Shown: piece after piece, positions 1 to 7,079 of the stretch
Layout: each line of letters begins with the position of its first letter
Position numbering within the stretch: the stretch's first letter is position 1
From: Prevotella sp. CAG:924
GTDB taxonomy: Bacteria; Bacteroidota; Bacteroidia; Bacteroidales; Bacteroidaceae
Direction of reading: 5' to 3'
Assembly (NCBI GenBank): GCA_000431975.1
Contig: HF988455.1
Location: forward strand, 1-10,319
DNA: 10,319 nt
Made by a program: the position numbers and the translations under genes
Notes under the pieces: generated by a model
What the model saw: the letters and a program-made list of their open reading frames with translations, nothing else
Databases searched by the model: none
What the model was told of the DNA's origin: nothing

Positions 1-883
1 CCGGCGTCCACCCCTGCCGGTCGGCGGCAGAATATTCGAAGTCGCGGTTCTGCACCAGCTCGGCATAGAGTCCGCCGTCGGCGGCATAGCTGATGTCTTC
101 GAAGAAGGCGCCGACGAGATGGTCGCTGATGCCCTTCTTCTTGGCGGGGTCGACGGTGAGCGTGGCCTCAAGGGTGGCGGGCAGGGAGGCGAAGCGTTGG
201 GGATCGTCCTTCATGCGTTCGGCGGAGAGGCGGGCATCGTGGGCGAGGGCGTCGAAATGGGCGAAGAGATAGTCGAGCTGCAGCTTGGGCACCTCGAAGA
301 GATTGCCGTCGCAGAGACGTCCGTTGATGGTGGCGGTGTCGCGCACCCAGATGATGTCGTCGATGGTGCTGGGGACGGAGTCTTCCTTGAAATGGCGGAA
401 GTCCTTGGAGGCGGACACATAATGGCGCCGGCCGTCCTTCGACTTGAAATAGATGTCGAACGTGTTGTTGTCCATCTGGAACATGACGGGCTTGAGGACT
501 CCTTTCTCCATCATGCGCGGATAGTCCTGTGGCCGCCAGGTGACGAGATCCTCACTGTAGGAGGCGGCGAAGCAGGGGGCATAGTCGTTGACCTGGAAGA
601 GCAGCCGCCAGGTGCCGTCGGCGGCATGGAGCACGAAGGGATGATACATGAGCTTGTCCTTGCCCCACTGACCGTAGTCGGAGCTGCAGAGCTGGCCGAT
701 GTCCTGCCATTTCTCACCGTCGGTGACATAGGCCACATGCAGGCCGTCGCTCGGGCCGGGTGAGTAGAGGAAGATCTGGCAGGTGGTATCCCTGCCTACG
801 ACGGCGTAGGAGGGAAGAGCACGTTGGGCAGACACCGTGACGGAGGTGCCGAGTGCCAACAGTAGTCCGAAAAGATGTTTCAT
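1..883 (-). CDS. GH51-type alpha-L-arabinofuranosidase with N-terminal propeller-like domain (partial, 3' end outside window)
   Basis: The first 294 codons are visible without a stop; the rest runs off the window. Residues 1-19 form a signal peptide (Lys then a Leu-rich core, ending VSA before Gln20), so the enzyme is exported. Residues about 25-170 look like GH43-type beta-propeller blades: repeated aromatic strands with the pattern 'YSEDLVTWRP' (109-118) and 'SASKDFRHFKED' (157-168). About three blades can be seen, fewer than a full five-bladed catalytic propeller. Residues about 237-285 match the N-terminal beta-sandwich start of GH51 arabinofuranosidases, with the hallmark 'GAFFEDISYAADGG' (258-271) followed by 'LYAELVQNRDFEY' (272-284). 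The catalytic barrel and both catalytic glutamates would lie outside the window. By family, it should release terminal L-arabinofuranose from arabinan or arabinoxylan. The ATG at 883 is chosen because it starts the signal peptide and follows a good promoter. The GH51 assignment is firm; activity cannot be judged here. Confidence 0.85.
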   Translation of the reverse strand, partial: MKHLFGLLLALGTSVTVSAQRALPSYAVVGRDTTCQIFLYSPGPSDGLHVAYVTDGEKWQDIGQLCSSDYGQWGKDKLMYHPFVLHAADGTWRLLFQVNDYAPCFAASYSEDLVTWRPQDYPRMMEKGVLKPVMFQMDNNTFDIYFKSKDGRRHYVSASKDFRHFKEDSVPSTIDDIIWVRDTATINGRLCDGNLFEVPKLQLDYLFAHFDALAHDARLSAERMKDDPQRFASLPATLEATLTVDPAKKKGISDHLVGAFFEDISYAADGGLYAELVQNRDFEYSAADRQGWTP

Positions 884-909
884 AATCGAGTAGATATTGT
901 GTTTCAAGG

Positions 910-917
910 CAAAGTTA
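910..917 (-). promoter_or_regulatory. Bacteroidetes -7 promoter element of the GH51 gene
   Basis: Read on the minus strand the bases are TAACTTTG, a perfect match to TAnnTTTG recognised by the Bacteroidetes primary sigma factor. It ends 26 bases before the ATG at 883, leaving a short leader. No convincing -33 TTTG is seen; the upstream sequence has only T-rich runs. A near copy, TAACTTTA, lies at 953-960 on the same strand and could be a weaker second element. Confidence 0.7.
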
Positions 918-1183
918 GGAAAAAATAGACGAAAACGGGCCGGATAGACGGATAAAGTTACGTATCCGGTGGTGTTTCTGTCTCCGGCGGCGGGTGTGAG
1001 GGCGGGCAGGCCGATAAAACCGGCGGTCAGCGGAAAGGACCGTAGAGCCGACGGGAGACTTGTGACGGCAGAAGGAACGGGGACGCAGAGAAGCAGACAT
1101 GTGCCGGGACCTGCCGGTCCGGGACGCTGTATGCGCCGCGCGCCTCCCGCCTTTCCTGTGCGGAGCTGGGGCTGACATAAACG

Positions 1184-1218
1184 AAAAAACCGAAGCAGAA
1201 CTGTGGCTCTGCTCCGGT
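1184..1218 (-). terminator. Intrinsic terminator of the C1 peptidase gene
   Basis: On the minus strand a hairpin is followed by a run of six T. The arms are ACCG (1189-1192) with CGGT (1215-1218) and AGCAGA (1194-1199) with TCTGCT (1208-1213), with one mismatch (1193/1214) and an eight-base loop (1200-1207). The T-run is the complement of A 1184-1189. It lies about 30 bases past the peptidase stop, so the peptidase transcript should end before the GH51 gene, which has its own promoter. Confidence 0.85.
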
Positions 1219-1249
1219 CTCTTTATTATTTAATGGAAAAGGATTTTGT

Positions 1250-2455
1250 TTACTTCGTAGGAATGTTGCACTTCTTCAGGATGTCCTTGGGCACAGCATT
1301 CTTGTTGACCATGAAGTCCATGGTGTTGGCAGCGATGAAGTTCTTGGTCATGTACCAGATGCCCTTGTAGGCACCGGCCTCACCCCATGAGTTCTTCACC
1401 ATGTAGTACTCCTTGCCGTTCTGGTCTTTTGCGATACCGAAGATCAGCATGCCGTGGTCGTCGGTGAGCTCCCAGTTGTCGAAGCGCTCCTGACGCTGCT
1501 TCTGGGTGGGAGTGATCTCAGGTACATTCACGCCGAGAGAGTCAACGATGTTCTTCTTCTCGGTCTTGGTGAGCTTGAGCCAGCGTGCCATGTCGCTGTG
1601 GTCGAGGCTCTGGATCTTCTTCGTGTCGTACATATAAGCCAGACCGTCGCGGGTGAAACCATCCTCCGATACATCACCGCCCCATGCTACAGTGTATCCG
1701 TTCATGATGGCATTGTCGATAATGCGCATCATATCGTCAAGAGGAACATTGTGGGAGTTGGGGTTGCGCCAGTTGTCCTGCACCTCCACGGGGAAGGCTG
1801 TCCAGAAAGGATGATGGGTGTATGAGGTGAAGGTGACGTAGTTGTTCCAGTCCAGACCGAGGCTGGCAGCGAACGACTGCGGCGTGTACTGCTTGCCCTC
1901 ATAGGTGAACGTGGTGGGGCACTTGCCGAGGTAGGCGTCGAGGATGCCCTGCAGACCGTTCTTCCATGCGGGAGAGAGCTTGTCGTTCTTGCTCTTGGCA
2001 ACGCTCTCCACATAGGGAGTGAGCACGCCGAAGAACTCCTTGAAGTTGTTGAGTGAGTCGCCATAGAGACTGCCGGGGAAAGGCATGGCGTCCTCGGGGC
2101 AGATGCCGTAGTGCTGGATGCAATACAGAGGATCGTAGCAGCTGCCACCCTCAGAGAACTGGCAATCGCCGTGGAGACGTACCACCTGTACGGCACGGTC
2201 GAAATAGGTCTTGTTGGCTACGAAGCTCTCGCAGAGATCGTAGGTCTTGCCAGTAGCCTTGAGGATCTCGGCCTCAAAGTAGCTCAGCGTACTGTAATCC
2301 CAGCAGGTACCCGAACGGTTCTGGTCCTTGATGCTGGTGATGGGATTCTCCTTCACAACGGTGAACACCGGTTTGTTGGGGTTCTCTTTCTTGTCAGCTG
2401 CATTGGCGTTGAGGGCAAGCACTGCCATCATAGCCATTACGATGATTTTTCTCAT
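1250..2455 (-). CDS. Exported C1-family cysteine peptidase (bleomycin hydrolase/PepC-like, C1B type)
   Basis: A 401-residue papain-fold peptidase. Residues 1-19 are a signal peptide (basic MRK, a hydrophobic stretch of Met/Ala/Leu, cleavage after ANA), so it acts in the periplasm or outside. All papain-family catalytic residues are visible: oxyanion Gln45 in 'KDQNRSGTCW', nucleophile Cys51, His334 in 'DDHGML', and Asn355 in 'KNSWGE'. The order and the large insertions between Cys and His fit the bleomycin hydrolase/aminopeptidase C branch rather than plain papain. No long propeptide is present after the signal, which also fits that branch. Many extra cysteines (75, 98, 106, 112, 119, 179) could form disulfides after export. 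By family it is an aminopeptidase or endopeptidase on short peptides, perhaps oligomeric; the real specificity is unknown. It follows the Xaa-Pro aminopeptidase gene by 39 bases with no promoter match between, so cotranscription is likely, and ends at a clear terminator. Confidence 0.88.
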   Translation of the reverse strand: MRKIIVMAMMAVLALNANAADKKENPNKPVFTVVKENPITSIKDQNRSGTCWDYSTLSYFEAEILKATGKTYDLCESFVANKTYFDRAVQVVRLHGDCQFSEGGSCYDPLYCIQHYGICPEDAMPFPGSLYGDSLNNFKEFFGVLTPYVESVAKSKNDKLSPAWKNGLQGILDAYLGKCPTTFTYEGKQYTPQSFAASLGLDWNNYVTFTSYTHHPFWTAFPVEVQDNWRNPNSHNVPLDDMMRIIDNAIMNGYTVAWGGDVSEDGFTRDGLAYMYDTKKIQSLDHSDMARWLKLTKTEKKNIVDSLGVNVPEITPTQKQRQERFDNWELTDDHGMLIFGIAKDQNGKEYYMVKNSWGEAGAYKGIWYMTKNFIAANTMDFMVNKNAVPKDILKKCNIPTK

Positions 2456-2494
2456 GTCTTGGTATTTGGATGAAAGTTTGATTGATAATTCTTT

Positions 2495-3898
2495 TTATTG
2501 TCTGGCCGCCATGAACGCTTCCACGTCCTCGGGACGGTAGGGGATGCGGTCCTTGCCGATGAAGCGGCAGCCGTCCTTCGTGATCAGCAGGTCGTCCTCG
2601 ATGCGGATGCCGCCGAAGTCCTTATAGGTCTCGAGCTTGTCGTAGTTGATGAAGTCCTTGTAGAGCCCCTTGGCCTTCCACTCGTCAATGAGCTGGGGGA
2701 TGAAGTAGATGCCCGGCTCATCGGTCACGACGAAGCCTTCTTGCAGACGGCGGCCCATGCGCAGGCAGTTGGTGCCGAACTGTTCGAGGTTGGGACGCAC
2801 CTCATCGTCGAAGCCGACGTTGATCTGGTCGAAGCTCTCCATGTCGTGAACGTCCATGCCCATCATGTGGCCGAGGCCGTGCATGAGGAACATGGCGTGG
2901 GCTCCTTCCCTGACGGCATCCTCAGTATCGCCCTTCATCAGGCCGAGCTCTTTCAGACGGTCGGTGATCAGACGGCACACACCGAAATGCACATCCCACC
3001 ACTTCACGCCGGGCTTTGCCACCTTCAAGGCATAGTCGTGGGCGTCGCAGACGATGGAATAGATCTCCAGCTGGCGCTGGGTGAACTTGCCGCTGACAGG
3101 CGTGGTACGCGTGTTGTCGGAGCAATAGCCCTCCATCGTCTCGGCTCCGGCATCGCACAGCATCAGGCGGCCGGCCTCAAGGGGCTGGGCCGAGGGTGCG
3201 CCATGCATGATCTCACCGTGCTGGGAGAGGATGGTAGGGAAGCTGACCATAGAACCGAGACCGTTGGCAATGCCGTCGAGGCGGCCGGCCAGCTCCTTCT
3301 CTATGACACCGGGCTTGCAGCCGGCCATGGCGGTGGTGTGCATCTTGTAGCCGATGACTGCGGCACGCTCGAGCTCTTCGATCTCCTCGGCTGTCTTGGT
3401 CGAACGCATCTTCACCACTGCCTGGATGAGGGGCATGGAAGCGGCTTCCTTCTGCTGGTTGGGATGGATGCCCAACAGATCGAAGATCAGCAGCTTGATG
3501 TCGTAGCGGTAGGGAGGCAGGAAATGGACCGTGCGCTTCTGGCGCAGGGCGTCGTTGGTGATGGTGCGCAGCGAGCTCATCGGGGCAGAGTTGTCTACGC
3601 CAACCTGCTTGGCCATGTCGTGCACACTGTCGACGGCTCCATACCATACAATGTCATCGATGGCGATGTCGTCACCGATGAGGGTCTCAATGTCGTTGTC
3701 GATGTCGATGACACCTACCAGTCCGTCACGGTTCTGACCGAAATAATAACGGAAGGTGGAGTCCTGACGGAAGGGGTGATAGCCGTTGTTGGGGAAATTG
3801 GCGGGTGACTCGTTGTTACCAAAAAGGATGATAATGCCACTCTTAACCAGCTTCTTCAGCTCGGCTCTTCGAGAAATATATGTCTGTTTACTGAACAT
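2495..3898 (-). CDS. pepP: Xaa-Pro aminopeptidase (M24B metallopeptidase)
   Basis: Removes N-terminal residues that precede proline, a two-metal reaction in the cytosol; there is no signal peptide. I start it at the ATG at 3898 (467 residues). An in-frame TTG at 3913 would add five residues but would leave almost no leader after the promoter. Residues about 1-165 form the N-terminal creatinase/prolidase-like domain, and about 170-460 the pita-bread catalytic domain. All five metal ligands are visible (ATG numbering): Asp249 in 'LCDAGAE', Asp261 in 'CSDNTRTTPV', His344 in 'HGLGHMMGMDVHD', Glu394 in 'TDEPGIY', Glu434 in 'GGIRIEDD'. Length is normal for the Bacteroidetes/E. coli PepP type. The gene has its own promoter and probably reads on into the exported C1 peptidase, which suggests a shared role in peptide catabolism (inference). 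Confidence 0.92.
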   Translation of the reverse strand: MFSKQTYISRRAELKKLVKSGIIILFGNNESPANFPNNGYHPFRQDSTFRYYFGQNRDGLVGVIDIDNDIETLIGDDIAIDDIVWYGAVDSVHDMAKQVGVDNSAPMSSLRTITNDALRQKRTVHFLPPYRYDIKLLIFDLLGIHPNQQKEAASMPLIQAVVKMRSTKTAEEIEELERAAVIGYKMHTTAMAGCKPGVIEKELAGRLDGIANGLGSMVSFPTILSQHGEIMHGAPSAQPLEAGRLMLCDAGAETMEGYCSDNTRTTPVSGKFTQRQLEIYSIVCDAHDYALKVAKPGVKWWDVHFGVCRLITDRLKELGLMKGDTEDAVREGAHAMFLMHGLGHMMGMDVHDMESFDQINVGFDDEVRPNLEQFGTNCLRMGRRLQEGFVVTDEPGIYFIPQLIDEWKAKGLYKDFINYDKLETYKDFGGIRIEDDLLITKDGCRFIGKDRIPYRPEDVEAFMAARQ

Positions 3899-3926
3899 TT
3901 TTATAGTTTTCAACCTAAAACCGTTG

Positions 3927-3934
3927 CAAAGTTA
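3927..3934 (-). promoter_or_regulatory. Bacteroidetes -7 promoter element of the Xaa-Pro aminopeptidase gene
   Basis: On the minus strand the bases are TAACTTTG, a perfect TAnnTTTG and identical to the element before the GH51 gene. It ends 28 bases before the ATG at 3898, close to the 26-base spacing at the GH51 gene, and this spacing supports ATG over the TTG at 3913. No clear -33 element is seen. Confidence 0.7.
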
Positions 3935-4003
3935 GTGATTTTGCTGCTAATTACGCGCATTTTCTTTCACTTTTTGCGCAATTTAATCCTGTTGATGAGC
4001 AAA

Positions 4004-6346
4004 TTAATATCGATAGAGCGTATCCGGCTGCATGAGCTTGCCTTCGGGGTCGAGGACATTCATGCGCAGCATGCCGCCGTTGTGGTCGAAATAACGCACC
4101 TCGATGCGGTGGAGTCCCTTGGCGAGGGCCTGCTGGGCAGTGCGCTCGGTAGGCGACTGCTCGTAGTTGCCGTTGACAACCATCCGGCCGTCGATCTTCA
4201 GCCAGGAGCCGTCGTCGCTCTTCAGTCCGAAGGTGTAGATGCCGTCGGCCGGGATGTCGATGTAGCCGGTGATGATCAGTCCGATGTCGCCTTTCACGCC
4301 GTCGGGGATCTCTACCGTCGGTGTGGTGTAGGTGGCGTTGACGGGTGCGGCGTCGATCTTCGCGCAGTCGACACCGGCGAAGTCATGCCATACGGTCTGC
4401 AGGCCGGGCTTGAGCGACGGGGCGCACGCCTTGGCACACTTGCCGCCGGCCTTATGGCCGTTCTTGCAGGCTGTCGAGTCGCAGGGCATGACGGCCGGCA
4501 TCAGTGCCTGCTTGACAAAGTCGGCCTTGGCCATCTCGTCGGCCCTGCCGTCGGCGTTGAAGGTGCGGAGGATGAAGTGGGTCGTCTCCGTGACGGTGAT
4601 AGGACCGTCGTAGCGGGGCGACTGCGTGGTGGGGAACGTGCCGTCGGTGGTGTAGCGGACGACGGCCGACGGATCCTCGCAGTTGACGGTGAGGGTGCCC
4701 TTGTCGGTGAAGGCGTTCACATTGTAGAAGCCGGTCAGGGAGGGGATGTGGTAGGGCACGCCGAGCTGATGGAGCAGGGTGAGCTGTGAGTTGAGCTTGC
4801 CGTAGAAGGCCTGGTAGTCCTTCTCACCGGGCTGGGTCCATGCCAGCTCGGCGGCAGCGAGCATATTGGGATAGAGCAGGTAGAGGGCACGCGCCAGCGT
4901 GGGGATGTGCTCGCCCCACAGGTTGGCCTGGATGCCGAGGATGTGCTGCTGCTGGGCGGCAGACAGCGAGGAATCGACGGGCTCGTAGTTGTAGATGTCG
5001 CTCAGCTTGCCGAGGTTGCTCGTGTCGGAGAAATAGAGGGGCGTTCCGGGAGTCATGATCACGTCGTTGCCATGGGCTGTCGCCTCGGCTACGGCCATGG
5101 GAGCCCATGTGCGCCACCACATCACGGTGCTCGTCTGTGACAGACCGCCCTCGATGATCTCATCCCAACCGATCATCTTCTTGCCGTGGGCATTGATATA
5201 TTTCTCCATCTCGTGGATAAACCACGACTGCAGCTCTTCCTCATTCTTCAGAGAGTTGTCGGCGATGCGCTTCTGGCAGTCGGGACATTTCTTCCAGTTG
5301 TCCTTGGCCACCTCGTCGCCACCGATGTGCACATATCCATAGGGGAAGAGGGGGAACACTTCTTTCCACACGTTGCGGCAGAACTCCAGCGTCGTCTCCT
5401 TGCCGGGACAGAGGGGAGAGGAGAACACCTTGCCCCATCCGATCTCGGGGAAGCAGGAGATGCCGGGCACCGCCTCGATGGCGGCGAGCTCATGGCCGGG
5501 CATGTCGATCTCGGGAACGACCTCCACACCGCAGCGCTTGGCGAACGCCACGACCTCCTTGATGTCCTTCTGGGTATAGAAGCCTCCGTAGAGGGTGTCG
5601 GTGCCTTCGATCTTCAGCTTGGAGGCAGGGATGAGCAGGTCGGGATTGTCCTGCAGACGGGCCTGACGCATGCAGGTGGAGTCCTGATAGTTGAAATGGC
5701 GCCAGGCACTCTTCGCCGTCAGCTCGGGATATCTCTTGATCTCGATGCGCCAGCCCTGGTCGTCGGTGAGGTGCCAGTGGAACCGGTTCATCTTATAGAG
5801 GGAGGCCAGACGGATAATTTCCTCTACCTCCTCCTTGGTGTAGAAATGGCGGGAGCAGTCGAGGTGGAATCCGCGCCAGGCGAAGCGGGGAGCGTCGGTG
5901 ATCTCCACACAGTCGATTTTGCCGCCCTGCATCAGCTGTACGAGGGAGGCCAGACCGTTGACCAGCGAGGGATAGTCGGTGCCGGTGACGCTGACGAGCT
6001 GGTCGGTGACGTGGAGCGTATAGCTGCCACGGGGGTTGTCGCCGCCGGCAGCACTGTCTCCGTCAGGCTGGATGGCGAGCCGGATGGTGCCCTTGTCGCC
6101 TTTGACGATGGGCAGCGTGCGGCCCGTGACGCGCCTGGTCATGTCCTGCAGCCAGAGAGCGGCCTCACGGCCATTCCTGGTCTTGCCATACGAGATGGAG
6201 GCCTGGCTGAGAGAGAAAGAGCCGGTCTGCCAGCTGACATGCTGCGGCTGGGGAACGATGGCGCACGGCCGCTCAGCAGCCTGTACCGGACCGAGGCTGA
6301 TGACGCTTGCGAACAGCGCCACCACATAGAGTCGGATTGATTTCAT
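4004..6346 (-). CDS. Exported GH20 beta-N-acetylhexosaminidase with chitobiase-type C-terminal and PA14 domains
   Basis: A 780-residue exported enzyme removing terminal beta-linked GlcNAc or GalNAc by substrate-assisted catalysis. Residues 1-23 are a signal peptide ending near VQA. About 25-150 is the GH20b N-terminal domain, beginning 'IVPQPQHV'. About 153-510 is the GH20 barrel: substrate Arg158 in 'WRGFHLD', 'FHWHLTDDQGWR' (189-200), 'PEIDMPGH' (278-285), the catalytic pair Asp344-Glu345 in 'HIGGDEV', and Trp residues in 'MWWRTW' (409-414) and 'ANLWGE' (474-479). About 548-598 is a chitobiase-type C-terminal beta domain ('VRYTTDGTFPT'). About 645-775 is a PA14 domain ('GIYTFGLKSDDGSWLKIDG', 702-720). 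Between the last two lies an unusual short stretch with Cys622, 627, 637 and 641. The ATG at 6346 is the only start giving a full signal peptide. It follows trmD by 55 bases with no perfect promoter, so read-through is possible. Host mucin or other N-acetylated glycans are plausible substrates. Confidence 0.94.
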   Translation of the reverse strand: MKSIRLYVVALFASVISLGPVQAAERPCAIVPQPQHVSWQTGSFSLSQASISYGKTRNGREAALWLQDMTRRVTGRTLPIVKGDKGTIRLAIQPDGDSAAGGDNPRGSYTLHVTDQLVSVTGTDYPSLVNGLASLVQLMQGGKIDCVEITDAPRFAWRGFHLDCSRHFYTKEEVEEIIRLASLYKMNRFHWHLTDDQGWRIEIKRYPELTAKSAWRHFNYQDSTCMRQARLQDNPDLLIPASKLKIEGTDTLYGGFYTQKDIKEVVAFAKRCGVEVVPEIDMPGHELAAIEAVPGISCFPEIGWGKVFSSPLCPGKETTLEFCRNVWKEVFPLFPYGYVHIGGDEVAKDNWKKCPDCQKRIADNSLKNEEELQSWFIHEMEKYINAHGKKMIGWDEIIEGGLSQTSTVMWWRTWAPMAVAEATAHGNDVIMTPGTPLYFSDTSNLGKLSDIYNYEPVDSSLSAAQQQHILGIQANLWGEHIPTLARALYLLYPNMLAAAELAWTQPGEKDYQAFYGKLNSQLTLLHQLGVPYHIPSLTGFYNVNAFTDKGTLTVNCEDPSAVVRYTTDGTFPTTQSPRYDGPITVTETTHFILRTFNADGRADEMAKADFVKQALMPAVMPCDSTACKNGHKAGGKCAKACAPSLKPGLQTVWHDFAGVDCAKIDAAPVNATYTTPTVEIPDGVKGDIGLIITGYIDIPADGIYTFGLKSDDGSWLKIDGRMVVNGNYEQSPTERTAQQALAKGLHRIEVRYFDHNGGMLRMNVLDPEGKLMQPDTLYRY

Positions 6347-6371
6347 ATAGGATTAAGTGGTTGGAATGTAA

Positions 6372-6393
6372 TACACTAATTCGTAATTAGGTA
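6372..6393. other. AT-rich inverted repeat between trmD and the GH20 gene
   Basis: CTAATT (6376-6381) and AATTAG (6385-6390) pair perfectly around a three-base loop. TAC (6372-6374) and GTA (6391-6393) extend the stem past one bulged A. There is no T-run on the minus strand, so this is not a standard intrinsic terminator. It could be an operator or weak processing site in the 55-base spacer, or chance in AT-rich DNA. Confidence 0.3.
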
Positions 6394-6401
6394 GACCGGT
6401 C

Positions 6402-7076
6402 TTATTTCAGGAGGTCGGGTCGCAGCCGTTTGGTACGCTCGATGGCCTGGTCCATCTCCCACTGCTTGATCTTGGCCTCATTGCCGGAGAGGAGGATGTC
6501 GGGCACCTTCCAGCCCTTATAGTCGGCGGGACGCGTATAGATGGGAGCGGCCAGCAGGTCGTCCTGGAAACAGTCGCTCAGGGCACTCTGGTCGTCGCCC
6601 ACGACACCCGGCACGAGACGCACCACGGCATCGGCGATGCATGCGGCAGCGAGCTCGCCGCCGGTCAGGACGAAGTCGCCCACGCTGATCTCGCGCGTGA
6701 TGAGGTGCTCGCGGATGCGCGAGTCGATGCCCTTGTAGTGTCCGCAGAGGATGATGAGATTCTGCTGCAACGACATCTCGTTGGCGATCTTCTGGTCGAA
6801 CTTCTCACCATCGGGCGTGACGTAGATCACGTCGTCATAGTCGCGCTCGGCCTTCAAGGCGGAGATGGCATTGTCGATGGGCTCACACTGCATCACCATG
6901 CCGGCGAAGCCGCCATAGGGATAGTCGTCCACACGGCGCCATTTGTCCTTGGTGTAGTCGCGCAGGTTGTGGAGATGGATTTCGGCCAGGCCTTTCTTCT
7001 CGGCCCGTGCCAGTATGCTCTCGTGTACGAAGCCCTCGAGCATCTCGGGCAGTACGGTGATAATGTCTATTCGCAT
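6402..7076 (-). CDS. trmD: tRNA (guanine-37-N1)-methyltransferase TrmD
   Basis: Methylates G37 next to the anticodon using S-adenosylmethionine, which prevents +1 frameshifting; cytosolic and usually essential. The 224 residues cover the SPOUT domain and the C-terminal helical domain at the normal family length. Motifs seen: N-terminal 'MRIDIITVLPEML', 'DDYPYGGFAGMVM' (50-62), the trefoil-knot SAM-binding segments 'LCGHYKGIDSR' (110-120) and 'ISVGDFVLTGGELAA' (130-144), the region of the catalytic aspartate 'SALSDCFQDD' (164-173, probably Asp168), and 'YTRPADYKGWKVPDILLSGN' (180-199). It starts 3 bases after the ligase stop, so the two are cotranscribed and perhaps translationally coupled; no own promoter is seen. 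Nothing appears damaged. Confidence 0.97.
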   Translation of the reverse strand: MRIDIITVLPEMLEGFVHESILARAEKKGLAEIHLHNLRDYTKDKWRRVDDYPYGGFAGMVMQCEPIDNAISALKAERDYDDVIYVTPDGEKFDQKIANEMSLQQNLIILCGHYKGIDSRIREHLITREISVGDFVLTGGELAAACIADAVVRLVPGVVGDDQSALSDCFQDDLLAAPIYTRPADYKGWKVPDILLSGNEAKIKQWEMDQAIERTKRLRPDLLK

Positions 7077-7079
7077 ATC

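Larger units (their letters stand above)
884..1249. other. Intergenic gap: promoter of the GH51 gene, GC-rich stretch without a gene, terminator of the C1 peptidase gene
   Basis: The left end (884-960) is AT-rich and carries the minus-strand promoter of the GH51 gene. The right end (about 1184-1249) carries the terminator of the peptidase gene. Between them, about 960-1180 is GC-rich. Its short open frames on both strands are rich in Arg, Pro and Ser, have no recognisable motif or start signal, and I do not call them genes. A few short inverted repeats occur, for example CGGTC at 1024-1028 with GACCG at 1038-1042. No tRNA or known RNA was recognised. Confidence 0.6.

Noticed and set aside
1..883. 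Treating the GH51/GH20 genes as part of a polysaccharide utilisation locus
   Set aside because: No SusC/SusD pair, sugar sensor or regulator is in the window, and housekeeping genes lie between the two hydrolases.
2498..3808. A 436-codon plus-strand frame opposite the Xaa-Pro aminopeptidase
   Set aside because: Antisense shadow of a gene with all metal ligands intact; no recognisable motifs and no start signal.
3935..4003. Possible terminator of the GH20 gene (GCGCA...TGCGC on the minus strand)
   Set aside because: Five pairs around a 15-base loop and no T-run; too weak to call.
5186..6340. A 384-codon plus-strand frame opposite the GH20 gene
   Set aside because: Same shadow effect; the minus strand has the signal peptide and catalytic motifs.
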